64,000 nt of DNA from NCBI GenBank assembly GCA_001599935.1, contig BCIJ01000032.1, positions 17,556 to 81,555 on the forward strand, written 5' to 3'. The notes beneath the pieces were generated by a model that saw only the letters and a program-made list of their open reading frames with translations, made no database searches and was not told where the DNA came from. Origin of the DNA: Holtermannia corniformis (lineage: Eukaryota > Basidiomycota > Tremellomycetes > Holtermanniales). Positions 55,144 through 64,000 of this stretch are shown here, one piece after another (within the stretch, counting starts at the first letter, position 1; each line of letters begins with the position of its first letter). The translations under genes and the position numbers were made by a program.

Positions 55144-57860
55144 CTACTCATCCTCTTCGCCAGACGTTGCGCCGCCCCACTCGCCTGACCGCGGGTGGTT
55201 GAGCAGACCCGCGCCGCGCTCCCTCAGAAACTCAACGACCTCCTTACCGCGCCGCTCACCCTCCGGCAACGGGCGCTCCCACTCGTCCCGCCCGTCCTCC
55301 GTCCCAGCAGGCGGCACAATCACTCCACCATACTTTTCCGCAAACCAGAACCGCGCCTGGACATCACGCCCCGAGATTTCCAGGTCTTGCAGGTACTTGA
55401 TCAACGCCGCGATCGCCTCTGCGCGCGTCTTGAGTACCAGACGGACTAGTTTGCGGCTTGAGATCTTCTTTGTCGCTTCGAGCGCTGGGGGCGGACCGGG
55501 TGGGAAGACGATTTGGCGCTTGGCTTTTTCAGCAACTTGGCCTGGGGTTGAAGGGTGTTTGACGTCTTCGGCTGGTTTTGGAGGGTTCAGTGAGGCTTGG
55601 TAGGCTGACACTTTGGCGGCAAAGCTGTCCTGAGCGTTCTTGAACGATTGCTGCAGGGCTTCGATGGGGTAGTCGAACCGCTTCGGCTGCCAAGTGCCTA
55701 GCAGGACTCTCCATGCGGCGACCAAGCGCTTGGCCCTGTGTTCATTAGCTTGTACGGAGCTGGTGAGGGAGCACTCACGATTCATAGTTGTCATCAATGA
55801 TCGCGAGGTGGTACCGCGCAAACAGCCAGACGATACCCGCCGCCACGACTGCGCCGAGTGGTACAGACCTCAGAACCGCGTAAAGCACGCCGAACAGCAC
55901 AGGGTACATGAAGAAGCTGAGCAAAATGCCGAATGCAATCTTCATCTGAGCAATCGTCTCAACTTCATCTTGCGCGAGCTGGCCGCCGAGGACAGCAGCG
56001 ACGTAGAGTGGGATGTGGATCACAAAGGGGATCAGGAAGAAGGGAAGCCGGAGGAGGGAGGAAATCGAGTCGCGGATCAAGACGAAGAGTGTAGTCAGGC
56101 GGGAAGGGAGCGATGAGGGGTGGGAGGGGTCAAGTGAGCGGTAGAGTGGGAGCGAGGCGAGAGCCGCGTTGGACAGGCGCGAGGCGAGGAGAAGGTTGTG
56201 GTAGGTGACGAGCTTGGCCTTGAGGGCTTCAAGGGCTGCGTCGTTGGTTGGCGCGGCGAACAAGTCGATCAGCCTGGTAGTGTTAGCTCGGCTGAGGAAC
56301 AGTCGGCTCGGTGCACGCGTCGTCCGGGCTTCCATCACAATGACCACCCTTATCTCGCGACGAGATGCGTGGGTTGCAGGATGGGCAGCCCGAAACACCA
56401 CTGTAACCACCACAGCCAGTCCACTCACGTTTGCGAGACCTCGACGTAGTCAGCCAGCTTGAGCGAGTCCTCGTCCTCCCACAACAGCTGCCTCGCCATA
56501 GTTGCGGCATTCAGCGTGTCCCTTCCCATTCATCAGCGCTGCCCAGCCAAGCCCGAGAAGACGCACCAATCCGGAGCATTGACAGTCAGCTTGAACATTT
56601 CGACCTCAATCTTCCTCGTCAGCTTCTTGACAGCGCTCTTAGCAGCGCCTTCGCCGTCCGAGAGGAATTCGGTCGCGTAATCGTCCATTGAGATCGGCGG
56701 GCCGAATCTAGTAGTTTCATCAGCCTGCGACCATCGGTGTTTACTGTGCGGAAGCGTACCGGACAACGACGCGACTACGCCATTTGGATTTATCCACATA
56801 GACGATCCCAACGGGCACAACCTTGGCTCTGTCCCCTTGCTTTGTAGGACCGGCTTCGGCGCCGCCAGCGAGGTAGCGGACGTATTCGAGTGCGGACCAG
56901 GCGACGCCGTCTTTGAGTGGGAGTAGGCGGGGCTCGGTGTGCGAGGTACCTTCGGGGAAGACGGCGATAGATTCGCCGAGAGCCAGAGCTAAATGTGTCA
57001 GCTGAGACAGTCGGCAGACGGGCAGAAGGAGCTGGACGCATAGAGATGGGTCGCCGTCGGTGACATTGGGGCAGTGATAACAGCCGCTTCTCTCTGGCTG
57101 GGACGGCCCGGGTTGGCACCCACGAGCATGAGAAGCTTCACTCATTGGAAGACGAGCGCACCATCGATGAATGGCAATGAAGGAAGAGTCTAGGAGCTGC
57201 GATCCCAGCTCGAGGCATCAGTCACTTACCCTCAAAAGTCCCCTTGAACAACGACTGATTGTTCTTGTTCTTCCGATCCACCGCTGCGTTGCACGTCAGC
57301 ATCTTGTTTCTATCCAAGCAATAGCTCGACAAGGTAACGCACGGATGTTACCGGCATTGAGGAGGAGCGCGCCGGCAACAGCGTTCTTGAACAGAGAGTC
57401 TTTGACCTGAAGCGCGTCAGTTGATTCATACAACGATAGTCGGCCTTGGCCGCGACGGAGTAGACGAACCCAGTAATGCAGCCTTCGCTCTTGTGGGACC
57501 GTGCAGCTCAGGCACGCCGGCTGGGGATGGTCAGTGTTGTGCCAGCAGCGAGCAGCGCACTGGCGGGGAAAAGGGCAATCCGGAAGCTATAAACAGCTCT
57601 CAAAGATGCCTCTGACCCCACCAGTCCGCAAGACCGGACGCACATCGACGGCCATGTTGGCATGCGAGCTCGAACTGAGGTGCCAAGCCGACGTCAGCCC
57701 GCCTTTGACGCGCGCTCGAAGCCGAACCAGCCACTCACAAGATGATAGGTCCATCCTCGGGGATGTTATCAATGTCCAAGACTTCAATCTCACGGAAAAA
57801 CGTCGTGATGGCTGAATGCGCGAGCTGGCGGATTGGCCGGTGCGAGGCGCCGAACGGCAT
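55144..57860 (-). CDS. GPT2: Glycerol-3-phosphate/dihydroxyacetone-phosphate acyltransferase (Gpt2/Sct1 type)
   Basis: ER enzyme making lysophosphatidic acid, the first step of glycerolipid synthesis. About 700 residues. Motif I SSHANMAVDPA is assembled over two introns. The following segments are LSCTVPQERRLHYWVKDSLF, NAVAGALLLNAGNIPVDRKN and NQSLFKGTFEALALGE. Motif III is IAVFPEGTSHTEPRLLPLK; then DGVAWSALEYVRYL, VVPVGIVYVDKSKWRSRVVV and GPPISMDDYATEFLS. The C-terminal half contains two strongly hydrophobic regions (FLIPFVIHIPLYVAAVLGG, GILLSFFMYPVLFGVLYAVL) and ends in a charged tail (GATSGEEDE). The first exon starts MPFGASHRPIRQLAH at 57860; the intron after HANMAVD is about 130 nt. Order and lengths match the Gpt2/Sct1 family rather than plant or bacterial PlsB. 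Confidence 0.9.
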
Positions 57861-58116
57861 CGTGGTGTTGGTGACTCGATTTCGGTCGTTTTAACGGGCA
57901 ATGCAGGAATATCTATCGATCCAGACTAGTTCCCTCAATGTCCAAGGCTTCACGCAATGCCCACTTGTTCAGAAGACGGGGATGTATGCGACCAAGATAC
58001 CCCACAGGGATGAGCGGATGCTAGGGTGAGTGGCAAATCCGCGGATCATGGGAAATCGCAAAAGTTGCTCATCTTCCTCCTCTTCACCTCTCTCAACGTA
58101 TATTATCGTATTCACA

Positions 58117-59877
58117 ATGCCGCGCAAGACTGAACAAAAGCAGCTCAGCGAGACCCAGCTTGGAGGTATGTAGCTGTCTGCTTTGGATGCTTGTTGCAGC
58201 TTAGACTGACGTTCCACAGAGCTGTACGCCGCGATCCATGCATTCCTCACCGCAAAGGGTCAGACCAAGGCTGCGAAGGCGCTTGCGAAGGAGGTCGCTT
58301 CAGCGGCGGACGGTGATGCCGTGCAGGGCGAGAAGCTAGAGCAGGCGTGGTTGAAGGCTCTGCTGTAAGTGACCTCCTGATCAATAGTGAGACTAGCCCG
58401 GGGGGATCTGACGCGAATTCATAGCCGAAAGGACGAAGCGGACATGGAGACGGAGGATGAAGCCGAGAGCTCGAGTGGTAGCGATAGTAGCTCGAGCAGC
58501 TCAAGCTCAAGTAGCAGCAGCTCGGACAGCGAGAGTGAAAGCAACAGCGACGATGAGCCCGTCACGATCCTCGTGGAACCACGCAAGATCCCTCTCCCTG
58601 AATCCGACTCGGACTCTAGCTCGGATTCGGACTCGGACTCTGGCTCTAGCTCGAGCTCTAGCTCGAGCAGCGAGAGCGAGAGTGAAGACGAGGAAGACAC
58701 CCCCGTCGCGATCGAGATTGATATTGTGCAACCTCAACTCTCTGCCACCAGCTCGGAAACCGTGCGCGAATCGTCGTCATCTTCCAGCTCAAGCTCGAGC
58801 TCTTCCTCATCCGAATCAGAGTCGGGTAAGTTTATTACCAGAATCCACGACACCGCATGACTGACATCACACCAGATTCGGAAGCTAGCTCGGCCGGAGC
58901 GATCGAGGTCGACAAAGTCGGAGGACTGTTGGATCTGGAAGCGGAGGAGTCGGACGGAGAATCGAGTGAGAGTGAGAGCAGTGAGAGCGAAAGCAGCGAG
59001 AGTGACGACGGTGAGTTTCTTGGCTGACTATGTTGCACGGCAAAATTGACGCTTCCGCAGAGTCGAGCAGCAGTAGTGAGAGCGAGAGCGAGAACGAAGA
59101 CGAGACCGTTGTCGCCCCTGTGGCCATTCCCGTCGTAACGGCTGGCACGAAACGCAAGGCGCCTTCGTCATCCGGCTCGTCCTCGTCTTCTTCCTCGTCC
59201 TCTTCATCCTCCTCTTCGTCCTCATCATCGTCTTCGTCGTCCGAATCCGGATCAGACTCGGAGTCATCCTCATCCTCGAGCTCTGAGGACGAGTCTACGC
59301 CAAAGCAGACCGTCACCACCAAAAAGCGCAAGCTTTCCCAGGGCGAAGCTGCGCCGACGGCCGTTGCGTCCACTTCGACCCACACCACGACCACAACCAG
59401 CGCCGTGTCATCGCCAGTGCCAACGTCAACTCAAGGCCGACCAACCAAACGTGCCCCGAACCAGCGATTCGAGCGCATCAAGCCGCAAGACGTCGTCTTC
59501 CACGATGAGCGCTTGCAGGACAACTCGTTCGATGCCAGAGTCAGTTTGAAGTCCAATCAGCGAAGAGTGTGGCTGATGCGCGGTATAGATCGCAATGGGC
59601 GCGAACCCAAACGACTACGGTGCGCGCGCATCGCGTGACCTGATCGTGACGCGGGGTGCTGGCTTCAGGAAAGCAAAGGACAAGAAGAAGAAGGGGGTCA
59701 GTATCTGTCCTGTCTGGTCAAGCGGCGCGGTACTGGCGACGTATGGTGGTGGAACCCTCCACTTCTCAGCGGCGTTCTCGCAGCTAGACGTAATTCTCGG
59801 CATGTGCTAACGTCTCGCAGAGCTACGCCGGCGGCGAGATCACGATGGAGTCCCACAGCATCAAGTTTGCCGACTGA
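58117..59877 (+). CDS. SRP40: Srp40/Nopp140-type nucleolar phosphoprotein
   Basis: Chaperone-like nucleolar protein of the NOLC1/Srp40 family, about 485 residues. N-terminal LisH-like helix pair: QLGELYAAIHAFLTAKGQTK with AKALAKEVA. Then alternating acidic Ser tracts (S/D/E-rich, CK2-type sites) and short basic stretches (TKRKAP, TKKRKLS). The family-defining C-terminal domain is present: NQRFERIKPQDVVFHDERL, NSFDAR, then MGANPNDYGARASRDLIVTR, GAGFRKAKDKKKKG and SYAGGEITMESHSIKF. Five or six short introns; two cut the Ser tracts. Ser codons vary (TCG, AGC, TCC, TCT, AGT), so the tract is not a simple codon expansion. The final residue pair is AD before TGA at 59875. Confidence 0.9.
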
Positions 59878-60299
59878 GCGTGCGTGTGAGGCGCAGGTCA
59901 TTTTGCTTGCTTGGTTTATGCAAGGAAGGGCGCTGGAGAATAGACTGGTCCGTCATGTACTACGTTGTTGCTTTCTTCTCTATGCGCACATCCCTTCATG
60001 GGGCGATCTGGTATCGGTGTGCTCTCGGCTGGACAAAGGAGTGTGCGCACGGCGGACGGTGATCAAAGCATTGACCGATTCAAGGGAAGGTCTGACCGAT
60101 GGCATCTCGACTGGGCGGATGCACCCAGGCTATGCCACCTTTGACGGCCTCACCAAAACTCAGACCTTATCAACTCATCGAGGTGTCACTTTAGCGTCAT
60201 GATAATTGTTGATTATCACATCGGCGGTTTCCACTACTTGCAACTTTATAACACGGGTACTGAGCCTCGAGCTTCAGTACGTCACCCGCCACCATCACA
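59878..60299. other. Region upstream of small intronless gene 1
   Basis: No gene seen. A TATA-like CTTTATAACAC lies about 55 bp before the ATG at 60300, consistent with a core promoter. Confidence 0.5.
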
Positions 60300-60713
60300 A
60301 TGACCAGCGTCAAGCTTGAAATCTTCACCAGCTCGCTCCCGAGCGTCGTCGCCGGCCTCAACGACCTCGGTACTAGCGCCAGGCTGACCGAGGAAAACTT
60401 CATGCACGATTTCGCGCGCGCGTACTATGACCAGCCGAGCGGCACGACGTTGAGCGCAATCAATACGTTAACGTCCCAAGCGCGCAACCATCGCACGTTG
60501 GATGGTCGTAGTTTCGACGACTGTGGGGGTGATCCCAGGCTCGCTGAGGGTCTGGCGGCGGCGGCGTTGGCTGCTCGGCGCGATAACTTCATGTCATTGT
60601 ACGCGGACTTGATTCGCATCGGTGGTCAGACCTGGGAGACTATCAAGCATACAAGGGACGTACCGACGCAAGGTTTGACAAACTGGGCCGCGCGTCGAGA
60701 GAGGCAGTTCTAG
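60300..60713 (+). CDS. Small intronless protein, possible tandem relative 1
   Basis: 137 residues from the ATG at 60300, single exon. No known domain. Segments: KLEIFTSSLPSVVAGLNDL, EENFMHDFARAYYDQP, LSAINTLTSQARNHRTLDG, AAAALAARRDNFMSLYADLI. Predicted mostly helical, no signal peptide, no cysteine pattern. A TATA-like element lies upstream, and the gene ends TNWAARRERQF. Weak resemblance to the next gene (LP-x2-VA, INTL..QA versus VPALVALA, IKTL). Stands at the edge of the retroelement-rich zone. Confidence 0.5.
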   Translation: MTSVKLEIFTSSLPSVVAGLNDLGTSARLTEENFMHDFARAYYDQPSGTTLSAINTLTSQARNHRTLDGRSFDDCGGDPRLAEGLAAAALAARRDNFMSLYADLIRIGGQTWETIKHTRDVPTQGLTNWAARRERQF

Positions 60714-60873
60714 TTCTACCTTTATATGATCTGAGATGGCGCATCGAGGAAACCCTTTGTCCCACTGTCTTTTGTGCTGCGGTAGACAAACTGTACCTTC
60801 TAACCGTCAAATGGCACACCGTATAACATCTCGACCGTGACCGAATCTTCAGATTCCCCAGCGCATTCACGGA

Positions 60874-61290
60874 ATGTCCACAGAGGATCCAGACGAGGGG
60901 GAAACATTCGTCCCCGCCCTAGTCGCTCTTGCCTCGGGGCGAGATGATAAGAGCAGTGCAGCCCTTCGCGGCTTTGCTAAGAGTCAGAGTGGCAGAAGTG
61001 AGGAAGATGTACTAGCCACAATCAAAACGCTATCGGTCGCTGCTACTAACGCCCTGGATCAAGCGGGTAAAGAAAAAGCCCACTTCTTTGGGCCGTACCT
61101 GGCATCTCAGGTTTATGCGTACAACTCTCGATCTGGCCTGTCGACAGGGCCCCGTCTGGTCACAATGGCAAAGGTCCCGACTGACCATCCTCAGTACCCG
61201 CTCTGGAACGCCATTCTACTCAAGTCAATACAAGACAATCACGCTGCGGCGCTGATCGAAAGCGGCCCTTGGAGTATGGGTGACCGCTAG
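60874..61290 (+). CDS. Small intronless protein, possible tandem relative 2
   Basis: 138 residues from the ATG at 60874, single exon. Segments: GETFVPALVALASGRDDKS, LRGFAKSQSGRSEEDVL, IKTLSVAATNALDQAGKEK, HFFGPYLASQVYAYNS, HPQYPLWNAILLKSIQDN. Helical, no membrane span or known family. Placement and shape parallel the gene at 60300, suggesting an old tandem duplication, though identity is low. Flanked on the right by repeat element copies. Confidence 0.5.
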   Translation: MSTEDPDEGETFVPALVALASGRDDKSSAALRGFAKSQSGRSEEDVLATIKTLSVAATNALDQAGKEKAHFFGPYLASQVYAYNSRSGLSTGPRLVTMAKVPTDHPQYPLWNAILLKSIQDNHAAALIESGPWSMGDR

Positions 61291-61488
61291 GCACCTCCGT
61301 AGTACCATATACTATTTCGATGCATCTTACGCTTGCACGAGCCGACTTTCTATCTACTGATGAGCGGATTGTGCAAATATGCCCGTGACAGGGCGTTGCG
61401 GGAGCAAGCGCGCTCGGGCTACATCGACTTGCGCCTTCTGAAGAATCCTCTTCCGACAGTACACCCCTTTGGCTTGCAATGGTATCTT

Positions 61489-61565
61489 TGTTGGAGACGA
61501 CGCTCTCTGTCAGCAAACCGATAGATTGGTTCGATGCAGAGAGGTACGTGCAGCTTCGAGCAACA
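61489..61565 (+). repeat. Short foldback repeat, copy 1
   Basis: Contains GACGCTCTCTGTCAGCAAAC, then AGATTGGTTCGATGCAGAGAG and a TACGTGCAGCTTCGAGC end. Its reverse complement occurs at 62167-62245, so copies 1 and 2 face each other about 600 bp apart. Inside each copy CTCTCTG and CAGAGAG form an inverted pair. Confidence 0.8.
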
Positions 61566-61946
61566 GACCCTTCTAGGTGTCATGATCCCACCTGGATCCT
61601 GCCAGGCTCCGGCCGGCCGGTCCGATCGGCCGCAACCGGCTTCGCTTATTGGATCGGCTCGCACCGCGCAACGGTTGTAGGAACGATCGGGACCGTGCAA
61701 GCTGCGCACAGGGACTACTGGAAGCGGAAGGAATCGGTCGGGTCGACGTCGGTGACGACGTCGACGACGATGTCGACGCGCGCGCAATCCCGAAGGCCAC
61801 AGGGTATAAGTGTGAGGGCCTCGCCGAGAGAAGGCGATAGCCCGAAAGGAGAGGCGAGATCGACGCGGCGATCGGCCTCGGGAAAGCGGGACTCTAGATC
61901 GCGCGATGCGGAAAGCTAAGTTCCGCACTCGAGGGCTCTGGAGGAT

Positions 61947-61951
61947 NGACN
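61947..61951. other. Ambiguous bases (N) in the assembly
   Basis: Two N calls (61947 and 61951) lie between the inverted repeat copies 1 and 2. Ambiguity inside repeats suggests collapsed or divergent copies in the assembly rather than a real feature. Confidence 0.95.
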
Positions 61952-62166
61952 AGAGAGAATAGGATGAACACTATAATATTCGAGCGATGGAGATACAACA
62001 AGAGACGAGAGAAACAAAGGGCGCGCGCAGGCGCGGCCGCACCGCCGCAGCGTACAGACAGTGGTGCGATAGCACCAGTGGCACTTGGCGAGGCGGTCTC
62101 CTTTGTTGCAAGATTCAACGCGTGGGCGCAAGACGGTATTTTTCCCGCGAACTTTCAGACGTCTTT

Positions 62167-62245
62167 TTCGCTCGAAGCTGCGCGTACCTCTCTGCATCGA
62201 ACCATTCTACCAGTTTGCTGACAGAGAGGTACGCTGCTTGATCTT
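62167..62245 (-). repeat. Short foldback repeat, copy 2
   Basis: Reverse-complement relative of copy 1, with CTCTCTGCATCGAACCATTC and TTTGCTGACAGAGAGGTACG. Together with copy 1 it brackets a GC-rich 600-bp segment containing no recognisable gene. Confidence 0.8.
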
Positions 62246-62277
62246 AACTTGTTGTACTCTGCTTACTTGTAATTAGC

Positions 62278-62365
62278 GTCGTCTTCCAACAGGTTAATAT
62301 GCATCGAACCATTCTACCGGTTTGCTGACAGAGAGCGTCGTCTTCCAACAACGTCAACCTGCTTG
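62278..62365 (-). repeat. Short foldback repeat, copy 3 with flanking direct repeats
   Basis: Exact reverse complement, apart from a base or two, of the sequence at the right edge of the window. The core is flanked on both sides by TCGTCTTCCAACA. It joins copia RNase H coding sequence directly after the KQVDV codons. Confidence 0.85.
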
Positions 62366-62523
62366 GACCGTGAATGGGCCACAGGATTGCGGGCAAGTAC
62401 CAGGGAGGCCTCGTTGTCACCAAAGATGGTGGTGGCGTGCGTTTCAGGACAATGAACAGACTCCAGCAGAGAGCGTAGCCACTTGGCCTCACGTGAGGCC
62501 TTGCAAAGGGTTGAGGTGCGCAA
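62330..62523 (-). mobile_element. Ty1/copia retrotransposon fragment (RNase H end)
   Basis: Minus-strand reading SREAKWLRSLLESV, HATTIFGDNEASLVLARNP, HSRSKQVDV matches the end of the copia polyprotein (…FGDNQ.A..L..NP..H.R.KHIDV). The frame runs straight into repeat copy 3. It is a remnant, with no other copia domains nearby. Confidence 0.85.
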
Positions 62524-62739
62524 GCGCTATCCTCGCCTAAGCCTAGTTCAGTCGCGTGTTGTACGTAGGTAATGTTTCAATGTCTACTATCAACGTCAAG
62601 CAAGAGAGACGAATTGCTTGTTGGTTCGGTAAGAAGGATTTATGAATTGATCAGATTCATACGCTCTGAGGGAAAGAGGACACTGTCCGATTTCCCTCTC
62701 TTATATAGCTAGTCTACGTTCTAAGAATAAACATTTGCC

Positions 62740-62855
62740 ACCGAAGGCTGGCAGCCTGCCTGGCCTGCGGCCTGGCAGTCAGCCTGGCAAGCAGCTTCAG
62801 CTTGGCTGGCAGCCTGGCTGGCAGCCTGGCCAGCGGCGCGCAGTGGCTGGGTGGC
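62740..62855. repeat. CAGCCTGGC minisatellite
   Basis: Imperfect tandem repeat of GGCAGCCTGGC/GGCAAGCAGCTT-like units, read on the minus strand as an Ala/Gln-rich extension after the copia segment. It probably expanded within the retroelement. Confidence 0.7.
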
Positions 62856-62975
62856 GAATCCTTTACAGGCCTGGGACAGGGCAACGTACTCAGCCTCAGC
62901 GGTAGCAAGCGTAACACTTGGCTGCCGCTTCGAGTTCCAGCTAATTGGACCCCCGGCCAACTTGAACACGTAACC
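62855..62975 (-). mobile_element. Ty1/copia fragment (start of RNase H region)
   Basis: Minus-strand reading VFKLAGGPISWNSKRQPSVT and TAEAEYVALSQACKGF, the copia signature before the RNase H end. It should be continuous with the piece at 62330-62523, but about 330 bp of other sequence, including a minisatellite, separates them. Confidence 0.85.
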
Positions 62976-63199
62976 AGACTGTTACGACCCGAACCCGGTT
63001 GGTCAGGCCGAGCCGAGTGGACGACGAAGGTTGCCACGAGACGAGTCTTGTGAAAGGGTTGGACGGCGGTTGGGTTGCCTGAGGATCCGACTGCGGTGGC
63101 AACGCAGCAGGCAATGACGAAGTCGACGACGAAGGCGACGACGAAGGCGGAGACGAGGCTTGACGTTGTTCTTGAACTGTCGACTGTTGACCGGTGCTT

Positions 63200-63545
63200 A
63201 GGATTGCACAAGTAACATATGAGAATCGATCCTTGGGAAGAAGACCCAAGGGCGATTCTGGCAGGCTTTATATACAAAAACAGGCTTTCAGTTTTCAGTT
63301 TTCAGTCCCAATCCTTTCATGAAGCTTTCACGAAGCTTTCATGAACCTTTCATGAAACTTTCATGAACCTTTCATGAACTTTTCATGAACATTTCGTGAA
63401 CATTCCGTGAAAAGTTCCACAGGACTTTCCATGAACAGTTCGTGAAATCCTGTGGAGACGAGGTTTGAAAGTGGCAGGCCTATGTGTCACGGGCCGAGGC
63501 CTAGACCGGGTCGTGACAGTATCCCCCCCCATAAGGCTGAGCTCC
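63200..63545 (-). mobile_element. Probable Ty3/gypsy LTR
   Basis: It lies directly 3' of the gypsy integrase end and contains TTTATATAC (TATA-like, 63267), a palindrome array, and GTCACGGGCCGAGGCC...GGTCGTGAC followed by a C8 run at 63523. Position and composition suggest an LTR; exact borders cannot be fixed by eye. Confidence 0.5.
63315..63445. repeat. Array of TTCnnGAA palindromes with 11-bp period
   Basis: Units TTCATGAA at 63316, TTCACGAA at 63327 and TTCATGAA at 63338, 63349, 63360, 63371 and 63382 repeat every 11 bp, then TTCGTGAA at 63393 and variants to about 63445. Each unit has the form of a heat-shock-element half pair (TTC-2-GAA). Confidence 0.85.
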
Positions 63546-63647
63546 TGCGAAGTGTTGAAGACTTGTAGTGGAGATGGGAGATTGGAGCAAAGCCCGTGAA
63601 GCCGTCTGAGAAGAGCTGCGAGAGGTCTTGTTGATCAAGGAAGGGGA

Positions 63648-63945
63648 TTAACGAGGTCGATTAGGGTGTCGTTTGTGGAAATCTTGAACCAAGTCAAGTG
63701 CGTTCTCCAGGTGCGAAAGCGGTTCCCAAGTAGTATCGTTTGTATTGTTGTATCCTTTCCAATGGACAAGGTAGCGGAGCGGTTCGTGACGATAGCGGCG
63801 GTCCATCTTGCTGTCAAGGATGGCTTGGACCTTGAGTTCTTCTTCGCCATTGACAATGACGGGTGGTGGAGGTTCTTGCGTACGACCAGTGATTTCATTG
63901 GGTCGGTACGGTTCCAGGAGGTTGACATTGTTGGAAGACGACGCT
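63648..63945 (-). mobile_element. Ty3/gypsy integrase C-terminus with chromodomain
   Basis: Minus-strand reading NLLEPYRPNEI, GEEELKVQAILDSKMDRRYR, YLVHWKGYNNTNDTTWEPLS, ALDLVQDFHKRHPNRPR then stop. This is the chromodomain of chromovirus-type gypsy elements (Y-LVHWKGY, WEP). Frame two steps away from that of the long open frame at 63635-63928. The upstream polyprotein is replaced by repeat copy 4, so the element is truncated. Confidence 0.9.
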
Positions 63946-64000
63946 CTCTGTCAGCAAACCGGTAGAATGGTTCGATGCATATTAACCTGTTGGAAGACGA
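63917..64000 (+). repeat. Short foldback repeat, copy 4 (continues past window)
   Basis: Inverted partner of copy 3, with GTTGGAAGACGA at both ends of the core. The core holds CTCTCTGTCAGCAAACCGG and AATGGTTCGATGCATATTAA. It interrupts the gypsy polyprotein just upstream of its chromodomain and touches the window edge. Confidence 0.85.

Noticed and set aside
58419..59394. Minus-strand Leu/Glu-rich and Asp-rich open frames over the Srp40-like gene
   Set aside because: They are complements of Ser/acidic tracts; the plus strand has the complete family C-terminal domain.
61916..62197. Open frames crossing the two N positions
   Set aside because: Ambiguous bases and repeat flanks make the frame meaningless.
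1..64000. Bacterial operons, CRISPR arrays, tRNA or rRNA genes
   Set aside because: No regularly spaced repeats with unique spacers, no rRNA blocks and no cloverleaf with both boxes were found by reading; gene structure is plainly eukaryotic. A tRNA scan would be needed to exclude single tRNA genes.

Overview
This 64 kb window comes from the nuclear genome of a fungus, most probably a basidiomycete. The evidence is a gene-dense, GC-rich layout, genes cut by many very short introns (mostly 35-50 nt, GTGAGT/GTACGT donors, a CTGAC branch point 5-20 nt before a CAG/TAG acceptor), and clear fungal families: Zn2Cys6 and forkhead transcription factors, Rsm22, Cho2, Noc3, Hom3, arrestin-type adaptor, Gpt2/Sct1 and an Srp40-type nucleolar protein. 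No tRNA, rRNA or CRISPR array was recognised. All gene models were spliced by eye, so exon borders are inferences.

Layout. 1-8.6 kb: a Zn2Cys6 transcription factor with microexons (C-terminus outside the window), the mitochondrial ribosome-assembly factor RSM22, and an RFX-like winged-helix protein carrying five IDLS repeats. 9.6-17.6 kb: an organosulfur-type catabolic block. An intact FMN-dependent NtaA/DszA-family monooxygenase and an intact MDR oxidoreductase diverge from a shared promoter containing TCACGTGA. Next to them lie three broken genes resembling dimethyl-sulfone monooxygenase (SfnG), a DszC/SfnC-type acyl-CoA dehydrogenase and a TauD-type dioxygenase. 17.7-25.3 kb: a forkhead factor and CHO2, separated by a 1.7 kb gene-free stretch. 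25.4-31.6 kb: two tandem paralogous tetraspan proteins, a decayed flavin monooxygenase and a group of small Cys-rich proteins. 32-50 kb: housekeeping genes (RPS8, LysM protein, ADP-ribose diphosphatase, UPF0658 membrane protein, NOC3, aspartate kinase with a 1,015-nt intron, arrestin adaptor, PGC1-like phosphodiesterase). 50.5-54.7 kb: two copies of an unrecognised multi-exon gene flanking an opposite-strand unknown gene. 55-60 kb: GPT2/SCT1-type acyltransferase and the Srp40-like gene. 60-64 kb: two small intronless genes, then retroelement debris: Ty1/copia RNase H pieces, a Ty3/gypsy chromodomain end with a probable LTR, four copies of a short repeat, and an array of TTCnnGAA palindromes.

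The most interesting features are the partly decayed sulfur-compound gene block with its possible Cbf1-type promoter site, the small Cys-rich protein family, the chain of 6-, 8- and 15-nt microexons that builds the zinc cluster of the first gene, the IDLS-repeat RFX-like protein, and the repeat-rich right edge.
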